Origin: Brevirhabdus sp.
GTDB taxonomy: Bacteria > Pseudomonadota > Alphaproteobacteria > Rhodobacterales > Rhodobacteraceae
DNA length: 64,000 bases
Reading direction: 5' to 3'
Assembly: GCA_024637315.1 (NCBI GenBank)
Contig: JAGXFH010000082.1
Coordinates: forward strand, 1 to 64,000
Position numbers and translations under genes: made by a program. Positions 18,766 to 26,907 of this stretch are shown one piece after another; positions within the stretch are counted from its first letter, which is position 1; each line of letters begins with the position of its first letter. The notes below the pieces were generated by a model. It worked only from the letters and a program-made list of their open reading frames with translations. It had not been told where the DNA came from and did no database searches.

Positions 18766-19956
18766 TCATTGATCCATCTGCCCGCTTGCGTCGATCGCAA
18801 GGTCCGCCAGCGCCGCCTCGAGCGCGGGCACAAGATCGGTGCTGTCATCGGCGATGCCGACATCGGTGTTGATCTGGAACGCGACAGTGACGCCGTGATC
18901 GGCATAGTGGCGCAGACTCGACACGTATCCGGGTATCCAGCCGCCGTGACCGTAGACCGGACCGCGCGGCGTGTCGGCATGGATTGCGACACCCGCGCCG
19001 TAGAGGATGCCCGGCGCATCGGGTGCGACCGGCACCGCGTCGAGCAGCCGGTCGAGGTAAGGCCCCGGCATGGCCGTGCCGCCGAGCAGGGCATCACCCC
19101 AATGGGCCAGATCGCTTGAGGTCGACACCAGACCGCCGCCAGTCCATTCCATCGCCGGGTCCCAGAGCATTGTACCATCCGTGTCCATCGTGCGCGACGG
19201 CAGGCCAAAGGGGTTGTCGTCGGCCACATACCCGACAGCAAGGCCTGGTAGCCTCGGCCTGTTCGACGGTGTGGTGGCGGTCAGGCCAAGTCGGTCAAGA
19301 AAACGCTCAGCCACCAAGTCATAATATGCTCTGCCGCTGGTCTCCTCGATCACCATGCCAAGCAGCAGGTACCCCGTGTCGGTGTAGGCCCAGCCCGATC
19401 CCGCCGGAAACAGCGGCTCGGCGTCGAAAGTGAAGGCGATGGCTTCCTCGGGCGCAAGCGCGGCTGACCCTTGCGCCATGCGCCGTGCCATGTCGGCCTG
19501 GAAGGTCTCAAGGTGCACGTGATCCGGCAAGCCCGCAGAGTGGCGCAGAAGATCGCCGACGGTCATGGTGGCGTGGTTCGGCAGGCGGGCGAACCACTCC
19601 CGGTCGCCCAGATGGGCGGACACGAGGTCCGAGCGTTCAAGAAGGCCGTCGGTTTCCAAGGCAAGCGCCGTCGCTGCGACGAAGCTCTTGCCGATGCTCG
19701 CGGCCAGCATCCGGCTATCGGGGGTCATCGGCGTCCCGGCTTCGACATCGGCAAGGCCGGTTGCTGCATCGAGAATGTCGCCGTCCGGCAGGGCGATGGC
19801 GACCGTCGCGCCGGGGAAGCCATATTCGGCGCGGAACCCGTCCAGCAGGGTCTCCAGGCGCGCCGAAATGTCGTCGGCTCCGGCGGCAGAGCCCATGAGA
19901 AGAACCGCGCCGGCGAGGGCCGAGACAATGGCGCGAAAACGCACGGCGCGGGTCAT
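18766..19956 (-). CDS. Serine hydrolase (class C beta-lactamase fold)
   Basis: This is a 396-residue protein with a signal peptide (cleavage near GSAAGA). Catalytic motifs: SIGK (about residue 84), the YTD triad in WAYTDTGYLLLG, and HGGW (GHGGWIPGYVSSL). The frame is intact. Such enzymes include D-alanyl-D-alanine carboxypeptidases, esterases and amidases; true beta-lactamase activity cannot be inferred. It begins in the stop codon of the CPBP protease gene (ATGA), and is the second serine hydrolase of the operon. Confidence 0.85.
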   Translation of the reverse strand: MTRAVRFRAIVSALAGAVLLMGSAAGADDISARLETLLDGFRAEYGFPGATVAIALPDGDILDAATGLADVEAGTPMTPDSRMLAASIGKSFVAATALALETDGLLERSDLVSAHLGDREWFARLPNHATMTVGDLLRHSAGLPDHVHLETFQADMARRMAQGSAALAPEEAIAFTFDAEPLFPAGSGWAYTDTGYLLLGMVIEETSGRAYYDLVAERFLDRLGLTATTPSNRPRLPGLAVGYVADDNPFGLPSRTMDTDGTMLWDPAMEWTGGGLVSTSSDLAHWGDALLGGTAMPGPYLDRLLDAVPVAPDAPGILYGAGVAIHADTPRGPVYGHGGWIPGYVSSLRHYADHGVTVAFQINTDVGIADDSTDLVPALEAALADLAIDASGQMDQ

Positions 19957-20792
19957 GACCGACCCCGGTCCGTATCGGGAACGACCTTGGCCACCGCGCC
20001 CTCGCGGCTGAACATTGTCTTGCGGTTCAGCCAGACCACCACGACGGCCACCGCGACGAGGATCCAAGTGTCATATGGCTGCGCGTCCGGCCAGAACGGG
20101 TTGATGAGTTGCCAGTGGAACAGCATCGGCAACAGCAGGCTCCCGCGCGCGCTGTTGAAGATCGGCGTTACAAGGATGGCCAGCGTGACGTTGCCGATGA
20201 AGAAGGGCAGGAAGGACCAGTTCTCGTAAACGACACCTGCGAGATAGAAGGCCGGAAGATGCCAGACGCCCCAGGCCGCGCCGATGATGGCCCCGGCCCA
20301 GAAGGGCGCCACATGACGTTGCAGAAGCGGCTGCGCGACCCCGCGCCAGCCGAATTCCTCCATCGGCCCGAGAAACAGCATCATGAACATCAGCGCGACC
20401 ATGGCGCCCACGCCCTCCGGCGGCACCGGCGCAACGAGCGGCCCGCCCTTGATCAGAGATCCGGCCATGAAGACAAGCGGGATGCCGATCAGGATGAAGG
20501 CCCACCAGACCGGCGCGCAACGCCAGTACAGAAGGCGGGAGAAGAAGGCGCGAAGGCCTCGCAATCCCCCGAAGGCCAGTACAAGCAGAACGCCTGCAAT
20601 CCCGGGCGCCCAGGTAGCCAGGAAGTAGAGAGGATGGCTGCCACTGATTTCGCCGAAGGTTCCGGCGGCTTGCTCTGGAAAGTAGATATATCCACCGATC
20701 ACGCCCCAGGTGATGCCGAAAGTCAGCAGCGCGAAGAACTGGAGCGCATGGGACGGCAGAGTTTGCTTCGGAATGTCCGCATTGGAAGTCAT
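19953..20792 (-). CDS. CPBP-family intramembrane metalloprotease
   Basis: This is a 279-residue polytopic protein with about eight helices. It has the CPBP/Abi signature: MEEFGWRG (EExxxR), then WHLPAF and a late FHWQLIN giving the conserved His/Asn. Bacterial relatives cleave membrane proteins or protect against bacteriocins. The start is supported by GGAGGA 9 bp upstream. It is the first gene of the minus-strand hydrolase operon, so the promoter should lie between 20,793 and about 21,000. Confidence 0.85.
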   Translation of the reverse strand: MTSNADIPKQTLPSHALQFFALLTFGITWGVIGGYIYFPEQAAGTFGEISGSHPLYFLATWAPGIAGVLLVLAFGGLRGLRAFFSRLLYWRCAPVWWAFILIGIPLVFMAGSLIKGGPLVAPVPPEGVGAMVALMFMMLFLGPMEEFGWRGVAQPLLQRHVAPFWAGAIIGAAWGVWHLPAFYLAGVVYENWSFLPFFIGNVTLAILVTPIFNSARGSLLLPMLFHWQLINPFWPDAQPYDTWILVAVAVVVVWLNRKTMFSREGAVAKVVPDTDRGRS

Positions 20793-21007
20793 GGGAAGAA
20801 TCCTCCAAAAAAAGAATCGGACCGGGAATTGGATCGAGCATCCGCCAGGTGGCCCGCGGTTTCGATGATCGAGATCAATCGAGATGCAATCGGCGGAACA
20901 CGGAGGGGTGAGAGAGTGGTCCGTAAGCCTGCGCCGGTCCTGCCGCGGAGGTTCTTGCTCTTCCGGCCCCCGCGCGCCGCCATCACCTGCTGCGCCCTCC
21001 CGTAGCC

Positions 21008-21048
21008 AACAAGAACGTACCGCCGCCCTCCGCGGCGGCGTTCTTGTT
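21008..21048. terminator. Strong long hairpin
   Basis: A 10-bp outer stem (AACAAGAACG / CGTTCTTGTT) and a 6-bp inner GC stem (CCGCCG / CGGCGG) are separated on one side by a 2-base TA bulge, with a 7-nt loop. A TTT follows on the + strand side. It looks like an intrinsic terminator, usable in the plus direction. No plus-strand gene now ends here, so it may have lost its gene when the IS630 copy decayed. Confidence 0.5.
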
Positions 21049-21179
21049 TGTACCAAGCGCCAATATCCCTGCCGATGTGCCGACCAGCGTCACTTCGGTC
21101 TCACCTCGCTTGGTGCCTGCGCGCATCTCGATACGGGCCACCAGGCCGCGGATGGCCGTCATGGCACCTATTCTATCGA

Positions 21180-21545
21180 TGAAAAGGCGGTCACCACCAA
21201 AGATTACGCGTCTGCGGGGGCGGGTCCTGCGCGGGGCGCGTCTGGAAGCCGATGCACCCTGTGGGCATTCGCCCGCCCAGACATTCCGTGCGGGCTTGCG
21301 GGTTGATGGATGGGCGGCACTCTAGGTTTTGGATGGCCCGATGAACCGGGCGGCGTTTGAAACCTGTATCGAGATGCAGATCGCGCCAATTCTTCAGCCC
21401 GGCAACATCGCGATTGCCGACAACCTCGCCGCTCACGAATCGGCCCATGCGCAGGCGTGTAGAAGATGCAGGGCCATTGGATGCTTTTCCTGCCGCCCTG
21501 CAACCCCGACCTTAACCCGATAGAGATGGCATTTGCTAAGCTCGA
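21180..21545 (+). mobile_element. IS630-family transposase remnant
   Basis: Degraded C-terminal part of an IS630-type DDE transposase. The frame from 21180 reads RLRGRVLRGARLEADAPCGH, hits an in-frame TAG at 21323-21325, then VLDGPMNRAAFETCIEM and IADNLAAH (the second catalytic Asp region). A frameshift near 21460 leads to MLFLPPCNPDLNPIEMAFAKL, which contains the NPIE Glu. The N-terminal helix-turn-helix, the first Asp, the end of the gene and the terminal repeats are missing. Its 3' edge fuses to the OsmC gene on the opposite strand. Confidence 0.75.
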
Positions 21546-21855
21546 GCCGCTGATCGCTCTCGTATCTGTCCACCACGATCTCGTCGTCGATGCGGACCAT
21601 CTTCGGCGGGCTGTCCTGTCGCTTCCCGTGCAGGCTTACCTCGATACCGCGCAACTTGAAATCCAGCATCGGGGCCACCCGCTCGGCGCCCTTCAGCATT
21701 CAGGCGGCGAGGCTTGCCAACAGCATCTCGGCCGGGTTGATGGCATCGTCGCGCCCGGCCATGTCGGCATCCAGAGTGATTGTCGCCGCCTTGGCGCGGG
21801 CTTCAAAGCCGTGGCTGTCGATCCGGTGCGCCGTGACGCGGTATTCCAGCATCAT
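21546..21855 (-). pseudogene. OsmC-family peroxiredoxin-like gene, truncated, with TGA at the catalytic Cys
   Basis: The coding strand gives MMLEYRVTAHRIDSHGFEARA, then NPAEMLLASLAA, then a TGA at 21702-21700, then MLKGAERVAPMLDFKLRG and ESDQRLEL, all in one frame. This matches OsmC-family thiol peroxidases (about 140 residues), where the residue after LAALAA is the conserved redox Cys. The TGA occupies exactly that codon (52). The last roughly 40 residues, including the second Cys region, are replaced by IS630 sequence. It starts in the stop of the MBL gene (ATGA) and ends the arsR-permease operon. It is either a nonsense mutation in a dead gene or a former selenocysteine codon. Confidence 0.7.
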
Positions 21856-22763
21856 TCCCATTCCATCTGTTCATATGTGGCCTGCGCATTGCGCCCCGCG
21901 AGGCTGTCGAACTGCTCCAGATGGGCCCATGCGGACTGATCGATTGCGGGCGCGTCCATGATGTCGCGGCCTTCTTCGATCAGCGCACCGATCTGGCTGC
22001 GCAGGTTCACCAGGTAGTCGTAGGTATCGCGACGCGCCGTTGCCAGATCAGTGGCATGACCGTGGCCGGGCACGATATGGGTCGGGTTGAACGCTGCCAT
22101 CGCCTGGAACACAAGGATCCAGCTTTTGACATTCCGGGCGGGACCGGTTCCCAGAAGGCGGTCGACATAGACGATATCGCCGGTAAACATCACGTCGCGC
22201 TGTTCCAGCCAGACAAAGCTGTCGCCGGGGGTATGCGCCGGGCCGCGATGCATGATCTTGAAGCTGAGGCCGCCGAGGTCAAGCATGTAATCTGTCTCGA
22301 ACGTCACGTCGGCATGGGATGGGTCAGTCCCGTCCAGCCCGTCGCCCAGAAACTGCGCCAGCGCGCTTAGCTGTTGCGAGACGCGCGCGTGGTGGTCGGC
22401 ATCTGCGGCCTCTGACGCGATCACCGTCGCGCCCTGCGCATGCCAATAGCCGTTGCCGAGCCAGCGGTGATCCTGCCCGCCGGTATTGACGACGTATATC
22501 ACGGGCTGATCCGTGACGGTACGGATCGCATCGTGCAGCGCCCCGGCGCCCTTGTGCGACCCGCCCGGATCCATCAGCACCGCGCCATCGTCGGTCACGA
22601 CCAGTCCGAAGGTCGCGTTGTTTGCCAGGTTCGCCTCGCTGCGCTGCTCGGTCTCGCCGACGATGGCCCAGACGCCTTCGGTGACGGGGTGGACCGCAAG
22701 CGCCTGCGCCGAGGCCATGGCAGGTGCGACGAAGACGGCTGCAACGATCAGCGAGCGGATCAT
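21852..22763 (-). CDS. MBL-fold metallohydrolase-like protein, exported
   Basis: This is a 303-residue protein with a signal peptide (cleavage near AMASA). The fold is read from DDGAVLMDPGG, FKIMHRGPAHTPGDSFVWL, MFTGDIVYVDR and PGHGHATD. The canonical HxHxDH zinc motif is degenerate: the expected place reads NTGGQDHRWLGN, keeping only the DH. Metal ligands His (AHTPGD), Asp (TGDIV) and His (GHGH) remain. It may bind one metal or have a changed activity. It is coupled by 4-bp overlaps to the thioredoxin gene upstream and the OsmC gene downstream. Confidence 0.8.
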   Translation of the reverse strand: MIRSLIVAAVFVAPAMASAQALAVHPVTEGVWAIVGETEQRSEANLANNATFGLVVTDDGAVLMDPGGSHKGAGALHDAIRTVTDQPVIYVVNTGGQDHRWLGNGYWHAQGATVIASEAADADHHARVSQQLSALAQFLGDGLDGTDPSHADVTFETDYMLDLGGLSFKIMHRGPAHTPGDSFVWLEQRDVMFTGDIVYVDRLLGTGPARNVKSWILVFQAMAAFNPTHIVPGHGHATDLATARRDTYDYLVNLRSQIGALIEEGRDIMDAPAIDQSAWAHLEQFDSLAGRNAQATYEQMEWE

Positions 22764-22996
22764 GCGGTGAGCCACCCGTCCAGTTTCGTCGCGTCCGGCA
22801 GGCCGCCGGCATGGACCAGCTTGCCATCGACCGACAGGCCCGGTGTCGACATGACGCCCGCCATGGCGATGGATTTCGCATCGGTGACCTTTTCGACATC
22901 GACCTCGACGCCGAGCCGGGTTGCGGCGTTCCTGACCATGGTTTCGGTAGCTTCGCAGCGTTTGCAGCCGGAACCGTAGACTTTGACGGTTTTCAT
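22760..22996 (-). CDS. Small thioredoxin-family protein (redox-active CxxC)
   Basis: This is a 78-residue thioredoxin-fold protein with CKRC at about residues 11-14 and the cis-Pro segment VMSTPGLSVDG. It belongs to the short glutaredoxin-like group (thioredoxin_3) often encoded next to DUF318/ArsP permeases. It is probably cytosolic. It is placed directly after the permease gene, 12 bp away, which suggests it passes electrons or a metal(loid)-thiol to the permease. It overlaps the MBL gene by 4 bp. Confidence 0.85.
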   Translation of the reverse strand: MKTVKVYGSGCKRCEATETMVRNAATRLGVEVDVEKVTDAKSIAMAGVMSTPGLSVDGKLVHAGGLPDATKLDGWLTA

Positions 22997-23008
22997 GGGA
23001 GAGTCCTT

Positions 23009-24067
23009 TCAGAGGATGGCGTTGAAGAGATAGCCAGTGGCGAGGATGCCGGCCGCAACGACGGCGAGGAAGATCGCGATCAGCCGCAATTGCAGCACCT
23101 GCTTGAGGATGATCATCTCGGGCAGGCTGAGCGCGATCACCGACATCATGAACGCGAGCGTCGTGCCAAGTGCTGCGCCCTTGCCCAGCAGCGCTTCGAC
23201 GATGGGGATGACGCCCGCCGCGTTGGTGTACATCGGCACGCCCACGACCACGGCGGCCGGGACCGACCACCAGGCCTCACCGCCCATGATCCGCAGCATC
23301 ACGGCCTCGGGGACATAGCCGTGGATCGCCGCGCCGATGCCGATGCCCACCAGCACCCAGATCCAGACCTTGCCGACGATCTCGCGCACCTGTTCGGCAC
23401 CGGTCTTCAGTCGGTCGACCAGCGTCAGACGCACTTCCGGCAGGTCGCCGACGGGCCCCGCGTTCAGCTCGCGCACCCAATCCTGCAGGTACCGCTCTAG
23501 CCCCATCCGCCCCAGCACGAACCCCGCGACGGTGGCGATGGTGAAGCCGAAGACGAGGTAGATCGTGGCGATCTGCCAGCCGACGAGGCCGTAAAGCAGG
23601 CCAAGCCCCACCGGACCCACCATCGGACCGGCGATCAGGAAGGAAAAGGTGACACCCAGCGGAATCTCCGCCGAGACGAAACCGATGAACAGCGGCACTG
23701 AAGAGCAGGAGCAGAACGGCGTCAGCACGCCCAGCAGGGCGGCCAGCGGATAGCCCGCGATCTCGCGCTTTCCGGCCAGGATCGCGCGGGTCTTTTCCGG
23801 GCTGAACCAGCTGCGCAACACGCCGGTGACGAAGACGATGCCGGTCAAAAGCAGCAGCACCTTCGGCACGTCGTAAACGAAAAAGGCGATGGCCTCGCCG
23901 GTATGGCTGTCGCGCGCCACCGGGAACAACGACGTCACCCATTCCGAGATCGGGATCAGCTGGCCATAGACCAGATAGAGCAGGAGGGCCGCGACAGGGA
24001 CGCCCAGGTACCACAGCCAGTCTGCAAGCCCGTGGTGCGGCGGGGCAACTTGTGTTTCGGCGGTCAT
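23009..24067 (-). CDS. ArsP-like permease (DUF318/UPF0718)
   Basis: This is a 352-residue permease with about eight to ten helices in two halves. The family-defining TPFCSCSSVPLF is near residues 115-126, and a second half repeats the PxYxNAAG pattern (VPMYTNAAGVIP). ArsP members export trivalent organoarsenicals; others have unknown metal(loid) substrates. It starts with a 4-bp overlap on the arsR-type gene, so it is under that regulator. Arsenic as substrate is an inference from the regulator and the neighbouring arsJ operon. Confidence 0.85.
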   Translation of the reverse strand: MTAETQVAPPHHGLADWLWYLGVPVAALLLYLVYGQLIPISEWVTSLFPVARDSHTGEAIAFFVYDVPKVLLLLTGIVFVTGVLRSWFSPEKTRAILAGKREIAGYPLAALLGVLTPFCSCSSVPLFIGFVSAEIPLGVTFSFLIAGPMVGPVGLGLLYGLVGWQIATIYLVFGFTIATVAGFVLGRMGLERYLQDWVRELNAGPVGDLPEVRLTLVDRLKTGAEQVREIVGKVWIWVLVGIGIGAAIHGYVPEAVMLRIMGGEAWWSVPAAVVVGVPMYTNAAGVIPIVEALLGKGAALGTTLAFMMSVIALSLPEMIILKQVLQLRLIAIFLAVVAAGILATGYLFNAIL

Positions 24068-24351
24068 GCGACCTCCTGTTCAAGACTGCGTTCCGCGGCC
24101 AAGACCGCGTCGATCACCGCGGCCCGTTCCGGCGCAAGGTCGGGGTTGCGGCGGTAGCGCACCCATTGCGCGTCGCGCCGGTCAAGCACGAGCCCTGCCC
24201 CACGCAGCACCTTCATGTGCCGCGACATCCGGCTTTGGCTCGCGTCAAGCCGCGCCATCAATTCGCAGACGCAATGCTCGCCCCCGCCCCAAAGCAGCGC
24301 CAGCGCAGCACGACGGGTCGGATCGGAAAGGGCTGTCAGAAGGTCTTGCAT
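24064..24351 (-). CDS. arsR: ArsR-family metalloregulator (CxC type)
   Basis: This is a 95-residue winged-helix repressor. The core is LLTALSDPTRRAALALL followed by CVCELM, the CxC As(III)/Sb(III)-sensing motif of classic ArsR proteins, and the recognition helix SQSRMSRHMKVL. In-frame upstream starts exist at 24378 and 24399, but they would place coding sequence over an inverted repeat that looks like the operator, so I choose the ATG at 24351. It overlaps the permease gene by 4 bp. Confidence 0.8.
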   Translation of the reverse strand: MQDLLTALSDPTRRAALALLWGGGEHCVCELMARLDASQSRMSRHMKVLRGAGLVLDRRDAQWVRYRRNPDLAPERAAVIDAVLAAERSLEQEVA

Positions 24352-24361
24352 GGGGATCTGG

Positions 24362-24379
24362 TATGCGCCGATCCGCATA
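24362..24379. promoter_or_regulatory. Candidate ArsR operator
   Basis: A perfect inverted repeat TATGCG / CGCATA with a 6-nt spacer lies 10 bp before the chosen arsR start. It continues into a further GCGCC element. Position and symmetry fit an autoregulatory operator for the arsR-permease-thioredoxin-MBL-osmC unit. Confidence 0.45.
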
Positions 24380-24640
24380 TGCGCCTTGATCCAAGTCAAG
24401 CTTCTTGGCTTCTGAGCGTTTCCGGTACGACTTCATTTGCGACAACGCTGATGACCATCACCAGATCGTTCGCCAATACCCGCAGGAGGGCGCAGTTTTC
24501 GTCGGCGCGCGTCAGATGCGATCAGATCCGCGAACAAGTCCAAAAGGAACAATCCGCGGGGTGCAGCCATCTTGACGGGCCAGATCAGCAGTTCACCGGA
24601 AGCGCGTTCGAGAGGATTTCGGGCTGCCTGACCACATCCT

Positions 24641-25912
24641 TCAGGCTGCCGGGGTCACCTGCGGACATTCCGGGTTCAGACGACCCGCAGCAAGGGCCGA
24701 GATCGCGACCATAGCCGCTGCCGTGCCGAGCATCAGCACTAGACCACCAACCTGATACGTCAGGCCCGACAGCACCGTGCCGAGCAGCCTCCCGCCCGCG
24801 TTTGCCATGTAGTAAAAGCCCACATCCATCGTAACGCGTTCGGCCCGCGTGAAGGCAAGGATCAGGTAGGAGTGGAGCGCGGAGTTCACCGCGAAGATTG
24901 CCCCGAATGCGAGGAGCCCCGCAATCAGCGTGACGGTCAGCCACGGCTGCGGTTCGGGCGACAAGAGCGCAGCGACGGCCAGCGCCGCGGGCACGGCCGC
25001 CAGCGCCCACGCCCAGCCCCGCACCGTGCCGATCAGCTCTGCCTCGGGGCGGGAGGCCGCGCGCAAGAGCCGCGGCGCGTATGCCTGCACGGCGCCATAA
25101 AGGATGATCCAGCCTGCCATGAAGGTCCCGATCATAAAGAAGGCCGCACGGTTGCCTTCGGCGGTGCCGTCAGACAACACCGCGTAAAAATAGATCGGGA
25201 TGCCGACGACGAACCAGACATCGCGCGCACCGAAAAGGAACACGCGGGCGACGCTGAGCCAATTCACATTGGCCGATTTCGAGAACACTTCGGAGAATTT
25301 CGCGCCCTTGCGCCCTTTCGGAAGCCCCGGCGGCATCGCGATCAGGACGACGACGAAGATGACCGCGAGAACTGCCGCCATGGCCAGAACCGCGAAGGTG
25401 AAGCCAAACGTGGCCAGCAGCGCGGCGCCCAGCAGGAAGCCGACGCCCTTCACCGCGTTCTTCGATCCGGTCAGGATCGCAACCCAGCGGAAAAGCCCTC
25501 CATCCTCCTTCGGCGCCAGCAGCTTCACCGTGGATTTCGAGGACATCTTGGCGAGATCCTTGGCCACGCCGGAGGCGCTCTGAACGACCGTCACATAGGC
25601 CACCGAAAGTCCGATCGTCCAGCCGGGGTCAAGCTGCGCCAATGCCACCAGCGCCACAACCTGCAAACCCAGCCCGGCATAGAGCGTCGAGGTCAGCCCG
25701 AACCGCGCGGCGATCCAGCCTGCCGACAGGTTCGTGATCATCCCGGCGATTTCGTAGAGCACGAACAGATAGGCCAGTTGCACAGGCGTGAAGCCGAGCG
25801 TGTGAAAATGCAGCAAGACCAGCATGCGCAGCGCGCCGTCGGTGAGCATGAAGGCCCAGTAGGCTGCCGTAACGGCGATATAGGCAGAAAGGCCCTCGGG
25901 GGGCGCAGTCAA
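24641..25912 (-). CDS. arsJ: Organoarsenical efflux MFS transporter ArsJ
   Basis: This is a 423-residue MFS protein with about 12 helices. The ArsJ-type features are [18 protein letters not shown] in the first helices and the long loop [20 protein letters not shown]. ArsJ exports 1-arseno-3-phosphoglycerate made by the partner GAPDH, which then breaks down outside to release arsenate. It overlaps the GAPDH stop by 4 bp, as in known gapdh-arsJ pairs. Confidence 0.92.
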   Translation of the reverse strand: MTAPPEGLSAYIAVTAAYWAFMLTDGALRMLVLLHFHTLGFTPVQLAYLFVLYEIAGMITNLSAGWIAARFGLTSTLYAGLGLQVVALVALAQLDPGWTIGLSVAYVTVVQSASGVAKDLAKMSSKSTVKLLAPKEDGGLFRWVAILTGSKNAVKGVGFLLGAALLATFGFTFAVLAMAAVLAVIFVVVLIAMPPGLPKGRKGAKFSEVFSKSANVNWLSVARVFLFGARDVWFVVGIPIYFYAVLSDGTAEGNRAAFFMIGTFMAGWIILYGAVQAYAPRLLRAASRPEAELIGTVRGWAWALAAVPAALAVAALLSPEPQPWLTVTLIAGLLAFGAIFAVNSALHSYLILAFTRAERVTMDVGFYYMANAGGRLLGTVLSGLTYQVGGLVLMLGTAAAMVAISALAAGRLNPECPQVTPAA

Positions 25913-26907
25913 AGCGATCCCCCCACCATCAGTGCGACGTCTGCCAGACGGTGCGCATAGCCCATCTCGTTGTCATACCAAGCATATATCTTCACCTGCG
26001 TTCCGTTGACCACCATGGTCGAGGGCGCGTCGACGATGCTCGAGCGGGTGTCGTTGGTATAGTCCGCCGAGACGAGCGGCCTCTCCTCGTAGCCGAGGAT
26101 GTCCTTCAGCGGACCTTCCGCCGCGGCCTTGAAGAGGGCATTCACTTCTTCCACCGACGTCTCCCGTTCCACTTCGAAGACGCAATCGGTGATCGAGGCG
26201 TTCAGAAGCGGCACTCGCACAGCGTGGCCGTTCAGCCGACCCTGAAGCTCGGGGTAGATCAGCGTGATCGCTGTGGCGCTCCCCGTGGTGGTCGGGATCA
26301 GCGAATTCAGCGCCGAGCGCGCGCGGCGCAGATCCTTTGCAGGGCGGTCCACGATGGTCTGGGTGTTCGTGACGTCGTGGATCGTGGTGATCGAGCCGTG
26401 GCGGACGCCGATGGCCTCGTGGATGACCTTCACCACCGGCGCGAGGCAGTTCGTCGTGCAGCTGGCCGCCGTGACGATCCGGTGTTTGGCCGGATCGTAA
26501 GTCTCGTGGTTGACACCGTAGACGATGTTCGCTGTCGGGCCGTCCTTGACCGGAGCCGACACGACGACCGTCTTCACCCCCGCCGCGAAATAGGGCGCGA
26601 GCTTGGACTCGGACTTGAAGGCGCCGGTGCAGTCGATGACGACATCGACGCCGTCGAGGGGCAACCCGGAAAGCTCTTTCGTTCCGACGCAGGCAAGCCG
26701 TGTGCCGCCGATGGTGACGCTCTTTGCGTCATGGGCGAACGTCGCGTCCCAGCGCCCGTGAACACTGTCGAATTCCAGCAGATGCGCGTGCATCTCCGGG
26801 TCGCCGACCGCGTCATTGATCCAGGCGATCGTCGCTCCACGATCGAGCAGCGGCTTCAGGACGAGCTTTCCGATGCGGCCGAACCCGTTCAGGGCATAGA
26901 CCGTCAT
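25909..26907 (-). CDS. ArsJ-associated glyceraldehyde-3-phosphate dehydrogenase
   Basis: This is a 332-residue NAD-dependent GAPDH. NAD fold [13 protein letters not shown] at the N-terminus; catalytic [11 protein letters not shown] (about Cys 150) and the following catalytic His region. It uses arsenate in place of phosphate to form 1-arseno-3-phosphoglycerate, the ArsJ substrate. It is flanked with 4-bp overlaps by the ArsR-ArsC fusion and arsJ, which marks it as the arsenic-dedicated copy and not the glycolytic one. Confidence 0.93.
   Translation of the reverse strand: MTVYALNGFGRIGKLVLKPLLDRGATIAWINDAVGDPEMHAHLLEFDSVHGRWDATFAHDAKSVTIGGTRLACVGTKELSGLPLDGVDVVIDCTGAFKSESKLAPYFAAGVKTVVVSAPVKDGPTANIVYGVNHETYDPAKHRIVTAASCTTNCLAPVVKVIHEAIGVRHGSITTIHDVTNTQTIVDRPAKDLRRARSALNSLIPTTTGSATAITLIYPELQGRLNGHAVRVPLLNASITDCVFEVERETSVEEVNALFKAAAEGPLKDILGYEERPLVSADYTNDTRSSIVDAPSTMVVNGTQVKIYAWYDNEMGYAHRLADVALMVGGSL

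Noticed and set aside
21008-21048. The hairpin as an integron attC site
   Set aside because: It lacks the R/L box consensus and the unpaired extrahelical bases, and no integrase or cassette array is near.
24380-24640. A gene between the ArsR and ArsJ units
   Set aside because: The 261 bp hold only short frames without RBS or family resemblance; treated as promoter and spacer DNA.
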